20,266 nucleotides of DNA. It comes from Chara braunii (lineage: Eukaryota > Streptophyta > Charophyceae > Charales > Characeae). A model generated the notes under the pieces. That model had not been told where the DNA came from. It saw nothing but the letters and a program-made list of their open reading frames with translations, and searched no databases. A program made the position numbers and the translations under genes. Of the stretch, positions 16,030-20,266 are shown one piece after another. The stretch is from the NCBI GenBank assembly GCA_003427395.1, contig BFEA01000072.1, positions 1,677,420 through 1,697,685 on the forward strand, given 5' to 3'. How positions within the stretch are numbered: position 1 is the stretch's first letter; every line of letters begins with the position of its first letter.

Positions 16030-17004
16030 TCAGCCACCTTCCGCTGGGGTCGTCAGGGTGAAAATGCCTGTGCTCTGACAGCTTGCAATGGAAGCAGAAG
16101 CGCCGCTTGATGAGGAGTTGATGGTGGAAAACATCTCTAAGAATCTCTCGCTTAGCGTCAGGAACCGTTCGTTGAGCGCCAGCTGCTGATCCATTGCCCT
16201 CGCTCTTGCTGTCATTTCTTCCCGCCGCTGGACTAAGTGCTCATTGCACAGGCGTTCTTGCCGCTCAACTCGCTCCCTGTATAGACGATCTTGCTGTTCT
16301 AGCACCTCCCTGTATATGTGTTCGATCCTTTCTGCTGATGCCCTTTGCTGCTCAATGAGCTCTGCATGACAGCTCCTGGCAATTGCAACAACCTGCCGTG
16401 CAATGCCCTTTGTCTTCTGGACATATTCCTTAACTGCCCGTCTCCTCTTCCTCTTGGCTGACTGCTTCCGTCGCCGAACATATGTGTTCTCAGACATGCA
16501 AGCCGTTGCCTGCGAAGAAGAAGAACCACTTCCTCTCTCAGCAATACCTCCAACTTTCAAGGAACCCCCTGGCTGTCTTCCATCATCCTCGTGAACCATC
16601 CCTTCCATAGCTGGGCAAATCACGGAATGGAAATTGCATGGTATCTCTTCGCACGTCGATGTCTGTAGTTGTGCCACTATTGTGTCCATTGGCAGCTCGT
16701 CGGCTCCTTTCCGATCAGGTCCATTGTCAAAGCCATCCACTGGCTTTGCAATGGCATGTGAGGGTGGATCCCGATGAGCAGTGTTCCGGTCAACTTGCTC
16801 TGATGCCTCTGCTGGTGATGCCTCGACTTGCTGGCTGTACTGCAAGATTGATGGCTCACACGATAAGAAACTATCTATAACAGGATTGCTGGTATTTTCA
16901 TGCAGCCATACATCATAGAACTTGGGCGCGTTGATCACTCTACCATTCTTTGTCGGCTGGTTTCCCTCACACGTCTGCTCAGAAAGAGCTCTATATTCCT
17001 GCAT
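16030..17004 (-). CDS. Nuclear-looking coiled-coil protein, likely terminal exon (324 codons)
   Basis: This is the longest balanced open frame in the window. Residues 20-50 include NAPKFYDVWLHEN. The middle is acidic to neutral. Residues 160-166 are SGSSSSQ. Residues 177-190 hold RRRKQSAKRKRRR, a strong bipartite-like nuclear signal. Residues 214-292 are a long charged helix rich in E, R and Q (EVLEQQDRLYRERVERQERL), a likely coiled coil. The end is a serine run and TLTTPAEGG before a TGA at 16030-16032. The apparent start ATGCAG at 16999-17004 reads better as a splice acceptor (TGTTGAATGCAG|GAATAT), so coding likely begins at 16998 with exons upstream. The layout fits the C-terminal half of plant Myb/SANT-like or trihelix DNA-binding proteins, several of which partner Harbinger-type transposases. 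I see no DNA-binding domain here, so the family is unproven. Confidence 0.6.
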   Translation of the reverse strand: MQEYRALSEQTCEGNQPTKNGRVINAPKFYDVWLHENTSNPVIDSFLSCEPSILQYSQQVEASPAEASEQVDRNTAHRDPPSHAIAKPVDGFDNGPDRKGADELPMDTIVAQLQTSTCEEIPCNFHSVICPAMEGMVHEDDGRQPGGSLKVGGIAERGSGSSSSQATACMSENTYVRRRKQSAKRKRRRAVKEYVQKTKGIARQVVAIARSCHAELIEQQRASAERIEHIYREVLEQQDRLYRERVERQERLCNEHLVQRREEMTARARAMDQQLALNERFLTLSERFLEMFSTINSSSSGASASIASCQSTGIFTLTTPAEGG

Positions 17005-17654
17005 TCAACATAGAGCACAGTCATTTGTTAGCCAGAGAACAAGCTCTCCCTGCACCACCGATGCAATCTGCAGCAGTAAACAGGTTACGCAGCATATTTT
17101 TGGGGGTCATAATCCCTCTTGCGTGGAAAGTTTTAAGACAGACAGAAAACGTCTGTTCAACAGTGATTTGCAATACACTGCCAGCGCTTTTCTACTGAGG
17201 TAAGGCTGTGGCCTGGCAAGGGATGCAGTGAAAGATTTTTGTGGAAATGGTAACTTGTGCTGACATTACCGCGAGGCCATTAAGTTCCGTACTGGCAGCT
17301 GCAAAAACCTGGCAGAGAGAGTTATCAGAACAGCGGTAGCATTAGTAGAAAGGGGCACAAAAGGTGTAACTCAGGGCATATTCACACTAGCACGTTTTCG
17401 ACAGTACTACTTGGGCCTAATCGAGGTCAGGTATCTGCATGAAAGTCCTTTTGTGCATACACTCCCATTTAGTAGGGCAACGACGGGAGTGTTGTTTCAC
17501 CGCAGATGTCAGCGGAGGCCTTCACTGTGCTATGTAAAACCTGGTGACATTGGTCATTTTGTGTTTGCAAGTGCAAATGCCCTAAGATGCTCATGTAGAC
17601 TGCAATGTCCAGTAATTGGAAATTCCGACAGTCGTCAGGCTCACTCCCAGTAAT
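17005..17654. other. No confident gene; possible intron/upstream of the - strand gene
   Basis: If the 324-codon frame is a terminal exon, this stretch is intron and earlier exons. On the - strand CTCTGGCTAACAAATGACTG just upstream of the acceptor contains branch-point-like CTAAC and CTGAC. A + strand frame at 17411-17653 is short and shows no domain. Confidence 0.4.
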
Positions 17655-17765
17655 CTACAAGTTATGGAGTACAGAATGGAACCATGATGAACAGATCATG
17701 AGTTCAAATCCTGAAGGAGAGAATAAGGTTAGGGCCTGGCCCCATAAAAAAACAAAAAAGTTTAA
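17655..17765 (+). mobile_element. tRNA-derived SINE candidate
   Basis: TATGGAGTACAGAATGG near 17664-17679 resembles a tRNA D-arm/A box. GAGTTCAAATCC at 17700-17711 matches the B box (GRTTCRANTCC) well. The spacing of about 35 bp is that of a tRNA, and GATCATGAGTTCAAATCC looks like a tRNA variable loop plus T-arm. The body continues to AGGGCCTGGCCCCAT and ends in A-rich sequence (AAAAAAACAAAAAAG). Pol III would transcribe it and L1-type machinery would copy it. I find no clear target-site duplication. Confidence 0.45.
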
Positions 17766-18181
17766 AAAACAATATCCATGCACTCCATTCAGAATGCCAG
17801 CAAACAGTCAAAGACAATCACTCACAACCTGTCGCATACCGATATGCTGCAGACCAGAACCAAGAACCGACCCCTCTCACATAGAACATGATTGCACAGC
17901 GGAAGACTGAAATACCAATAATCAGACCAATCAATGTTGCAATGCAGACCGAACATACATCATCATCGTCACCAGGTGTCAAGGGGCCTGGCGCCACACA
18001 CAGGAAGAATGCGCCAGGCACAGATCATACACAGATGGAGAGGAGGGGGATCAGACGAAGAGGAGGGAGGAGATGAGAATGTCTTCAACACAATGACGTC
18101 GATATCGATCCCAATAGTCCCCCACCCAATGTCTCTGTCCCAATGTCGAGTCTGAATCCAAATGTCGTCAAATCCCCAAAG

Positions 18182-18188
<7 letters not shown>
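17766..18188. other. No gene seen
   Basis: Mixed sequence. AATGTC recurs three times near 18129-18167 with CCAA/CCAAA before it, a weak short repeat. Open frames on both strands overlap each other and have no domain. Confidence 0.5.

Positions 18189-18248
<60 letters not shown>
18189..18248. repeat. (TC)30 microsatellite
   Basis: Thirty uninterrupted TC units. A shorter CT-rich patch lies at 18329-18350. CT-rich tracts are common in plant core promoters and 5' UTRs, and this one lies about 170 bp upstream of a candidate start codon. Confidence 0.98.
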
Positions 18249-18252
<4 letters not shown>

Positions 18253-18416
18253 TCTGTCGATACTGAGACGTCAGGAACCTAGAGGGTAAGGGAGAGATGG
18301 TGGACTGGAGGAAGAACAAGAAGAAGAAGTCTCTCTCTCTCTTTCTCTCTGTGCCATGTACTAACCTGTGAAAGGTGGTGCCTTGCTGCAGGTTCACTGA
18401 AAACGAAGCTGGAGCG

Positions 18417-18440
18417 ATGGCGTCACTGGGAAGATCCCAG
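18417..18440 (+). CDS. Candidate first coding exon: ATG plus eight codons to CAG|GTAAGT
   Basis: GCGATGGCG is a typical plant start context. It opens MASLGRSQ and stops at 18440, where CCCAG|GTAAGTCCC is a perfect 5' splice donor. Upstream are CT-rich tracts at 18189-18248 and 18329-18350, suitable for a promoter/5' UTR. No in-frame stop lies between ATG and donor. The following exon is not identified: acceptor-like TGCAG sites occur near 18955 and 19056, but neither gives a recognisable protein. A chance occurrence is possible. Confidence 0.3.
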
Positions 18441-18576
18441 GTAAGTCCCTTGGCCTCCGCCACCCTCCTCCCTCCTAGCGCTAGCCTAAGGTCCTAGCAG
18501 CGCCCAGCGCTGGAAGACTACTACCGATACCGCATTTCCCGAGAGTGCTGCTGCTGAATGCCTGAAGACCGAATGC

Positions 18577-18628
18577 CAGCCTCCTAGGCGGACCAGCTAT
18601 ATATAGTGCTGGTCCGGCTGGGAGGCTG
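18577..18628. repeat. 21-bp hairpin with TATATATA in the loop
   Basis: The arm 18577-18597 (CAGCCTCCTAGGCGGACCAG then C) pairs with 18608-18628 at 19 of 21 positions. The loop is TATATATAGT. The TATA-like loop could by itself be read as a core promoter element, but the symmetry suggests a small foldback. Confidence 0.85.
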
Positions 18629-18639
18629 CGCTCACCAAT

Positions 18640-18960
18640 GCCGAACGGCGCCAGGGCCTGGCGCCCAAACAGTCTGGCGCCTAAAGTTGGTGCCCAAATT
18701 CGAAAAGGTCGAATTTGAAAAGGGCCTATTGCGGCCTGGACGCCCACTGGCTTCTACCGAAAAGGCCTACCACGGCCTGGGCGCCTACGGGGCCTCTACT
18801 GGGGTCTGGCGCGAAAACAGGCGCAAGGGCCTACCTACTGGGCCTACCGAGGCCAAACGACATGGGGCCTGAAAAGGGCCCCTTCCTACTCTGAACCGAC
18901 ACAGGGCCCGCAAGGGCCCTACCGAACCCCTATCCTACCTGGTCGGGACCTGCAGGGGCC
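18640..18960 (+). repeat. GGCC-dense degenerate repeats
   Basis: GGCCT, GGCGCC and GGGCC recur throughout, for example AGGGCCTGGCGCCC near 18651, CGGCCTGGACGCC at 18732 and CGGCCTGGGCGCC at 18773, which are 41 bp apart with related following words (CTTCTACC, CTCTACT). The composition is far from neighbouring DNA. It looks like a decayed minisatellite. Frames through it are long only because AT-rich stops are rare. Confidence 0.7.
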
Positions 18961-19299
18961 CATGTGGGACTCAGTATGCCACACAACCAGAACAATAACG
19001 CCAGCCAAACGAAATGATTGTGCACTCCATGCCCATGTGTCACCAAGTTTGTTGCAGATACATAAAATGTCTTGTAAGGATGCACAGGTCAGTACTGAAA
19101 GCTGCTCAGTGCCAGCAGGTTACCCAAGTCAACCCCTTGCAGAAAATCATCCCTTCTACTCTATCCCTAAGGTCATCTTTTGTGCTCCACACTCACAGCT
19201 GAAGAAGCGTGCCATAAGCATTCTCCTATCCTCTTCTCCAGAACATAATGTTTGGTCATTATGCATCTTCGCCAATTTTTCAGGCCAGATACGAGTGTT

Positions 19300-19760
19300 G
19301 TCAAACCCTGGCCCCGGGGCCTGGCGGGGTTCCGGGGGTCCGGGGTTAGGTAGCCCTGGCCCCGGGTCCGGAGCAACCCCCCCCCCCCAAAAAAAAATAA
19401 TAATAATAAAAAATCAAAATAAATAAATAAAAATAGGGGGGTGTGCGCACCGGTGCCGCGCAGCCCCTGCCATTTTCTGTCTGGTGCAGAAAATGCCCCA
19501 ATCCAGGACCCCCCCCCAGGGAACCCCTCCACCCCCCAGCGGGAACACGGTGTTCCTCGGGGCGGGGTCCCGAATGCCCCGCACGGTGGTGGTTGCGGGG
19601 ATTCCCGGGCGCGGGGTGCGGAGTCGGAGGGGTAGTGGGGTTGGCCGGGGGTGTGCAGGGGTGGGGTCGCGCCGGGGGTGGCAGCAGGGGCGGGGTCCCG
19701 GGCTGGGGCTGCCGGGGGGGTTGTGTTTTTGGGACTGTTTGGTGATGGTGTGCATGTGGC
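19300..19760. repeat. GC-rich low-complexity block with C12, A-rich and G-run tracts
   Basis: CCCCGGGG-type words fill 19300-19376. C12 (19377-19388) is followed by A9 and AATAAT/AAAT repeats to about 19434, then G6. From about 19500 to 19730 the + strand is dense in GGGG runs. 19629-19666 has the pattern G4-N4-G4-N6-G5-N6-G4-N1-G4, which fits a G-quadruplex. Proline/arginine/glycine-rich open frames of up to 226 codons cross the block on both strands; they follow from composition and are not called. Confidence 0.8.
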
Positions 19761-19829
19761 CCTAAATTTTTTTGGGGGGGGGTTGTGTTTGGTGATGGGA
19801 ACATGTATCACACAGTTTGAACATGCAAA

Positions 19830-20181
19830 GTGATTCAGAATTTCAGACATCATGCAGCGCTAATCGATCTCAAATTGGGCTGTAAATTCCTGTAATTTTA
19901 AATTTTATGTGTTATTGCATTCATATAAAAGAAACGGTTTTGTCTACTGGATGCAATGAATACGGTAAGGAAACAAAACCGGATGCGAGAAATGAAATGA
20001 AATTTGTAAAGCCATCACAAAACAACATATACGAAATAATGGTGAGACCAAAGAGCAAAGTTCAGCAAACAACAGTACTCACATGAGTCACATCATCACA
20101 TGTAACATCAATAGTAGTCAAAAATATATGCTGACCATCTGCATTCCGCTACCCATCAGAAGGCTACGAACCAAAGCTCGG

Positions 20182-20186
<5 letters not shown>
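19830..20186. other. No gene seen; AT-rich
   Basis: AT-rich sequence with no open frame of note, no hairpin and no repeat that I can support. The motif ATCATCACATGTAACATCA near 20090 is not part of any longer repeat in the window. Confidence 0.6.

Positions 20187-20266
<80 letters not shown>
20187..20266. repeat. (CT)40 microsatellite at right edge
   Basis: Forty uninterrupted CT units run to the last base, so the true tract is at least 80 bp and probably longer. Confidence 0.99.

Noticed and set aside
18481-18872. Open frames of 88 codons on both strands
   Set aside because: They cover GGCC-dense degenerate repeats; both strands are open at once and no domain is visible.
19173-19853. 226-codon and overlapping 152- and 113-codon frames on the - strand
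   Set aside because: Proline/arginine/glycine-rich text in several frames at once reflects GC-rich low complexity with few stop codons, not a protein.

Overview
The window reads as repeat-rich nuclear DNA from a plant-lineage (streptophyte) eukaryote. The best evidence for this is two near-full-length U6 snRNA copies. Their ends are plant-type (5' GTCC..GGACATCCG, 3' TCGAGAAAT..GTCCAAATT) and not animal-type. Supporting signs are L1-type LINE remains, a short TTTAGGG-like motif, long CT microsatellites and GT/AG splice-site candidates. No prokaryotic operon is present. I cannot name the species. A base N at 13310 and CT microsatellites at both window edges suggest a draft contig that stops in simple repeats.

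Layout: 1-33 is a (TC)n tract. 34-780 holds one hairpin followed by a T-run but no gene. 818-1520 is a tandem array in which a GGGGAGGCGAAGCTCT core recurs with alternating spacings of about 70 and 96 bp. It lies directly upstream of a long, decayed LINE on the + strand (about 1594-8720). In order the LINE has an ORF1 with a zinc knuckle, an APE-like endonuclease, a reverse transcriptase, a thumb/linker, a zf-RVT-like zinc-binding region and a G-poor 3' tail ending at a TTTAGGG-like motif. It is dead: many frameshifts and stops, the motif A aspartate replaced by a T17 tract, and FADD changed to FAGD.

9000-11260 is a patchwork of small repeats: A-tailed units of about 95 bp, foldback arms, a near-perfect 20-bp hairpin, a 77-bp tandem duplication, and two tandem chimeric U6 fragments. 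11790-12590 holds the endonuclease part of a second LINE family on the - strand, with part of it duplicated in inverted orientation as a large palindrome. 13380-15250 holds two tandem duplications and two U6 retrocopies with A-tails and target-site duplications. One U6 copy interrupts one unit of a tandem repeat whose other unit keeps the empty site.

15240-17004 (- strand) holds the best host-gene candidate: a 324-codon open exon encoding a nuclear-looking coiled-coil protein. A decayed tandem duplicate of its 3' end and possible further exons follow. 17655-17765 is a tRNA-derived SINE candidate. 18189-18440 looks like a plant gene start on the + strand: a CT tract, then an ATG with eight codons running into a perfect CAG|GTAAGT donor. 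18577-19760 is GC-rich low-complexity DNA with a hairpin around a TATATATA loop, GGCC-dense degenerate repeats and a G-quadruplex motif. 19830-20186 is AT-rich without a visible gene. The window ends in (CT)40.

Most of the window is explained by retrotransposition and local duplication. The parts work together only in that L1-type machinery is the likely source of the U6 and SINE copies.
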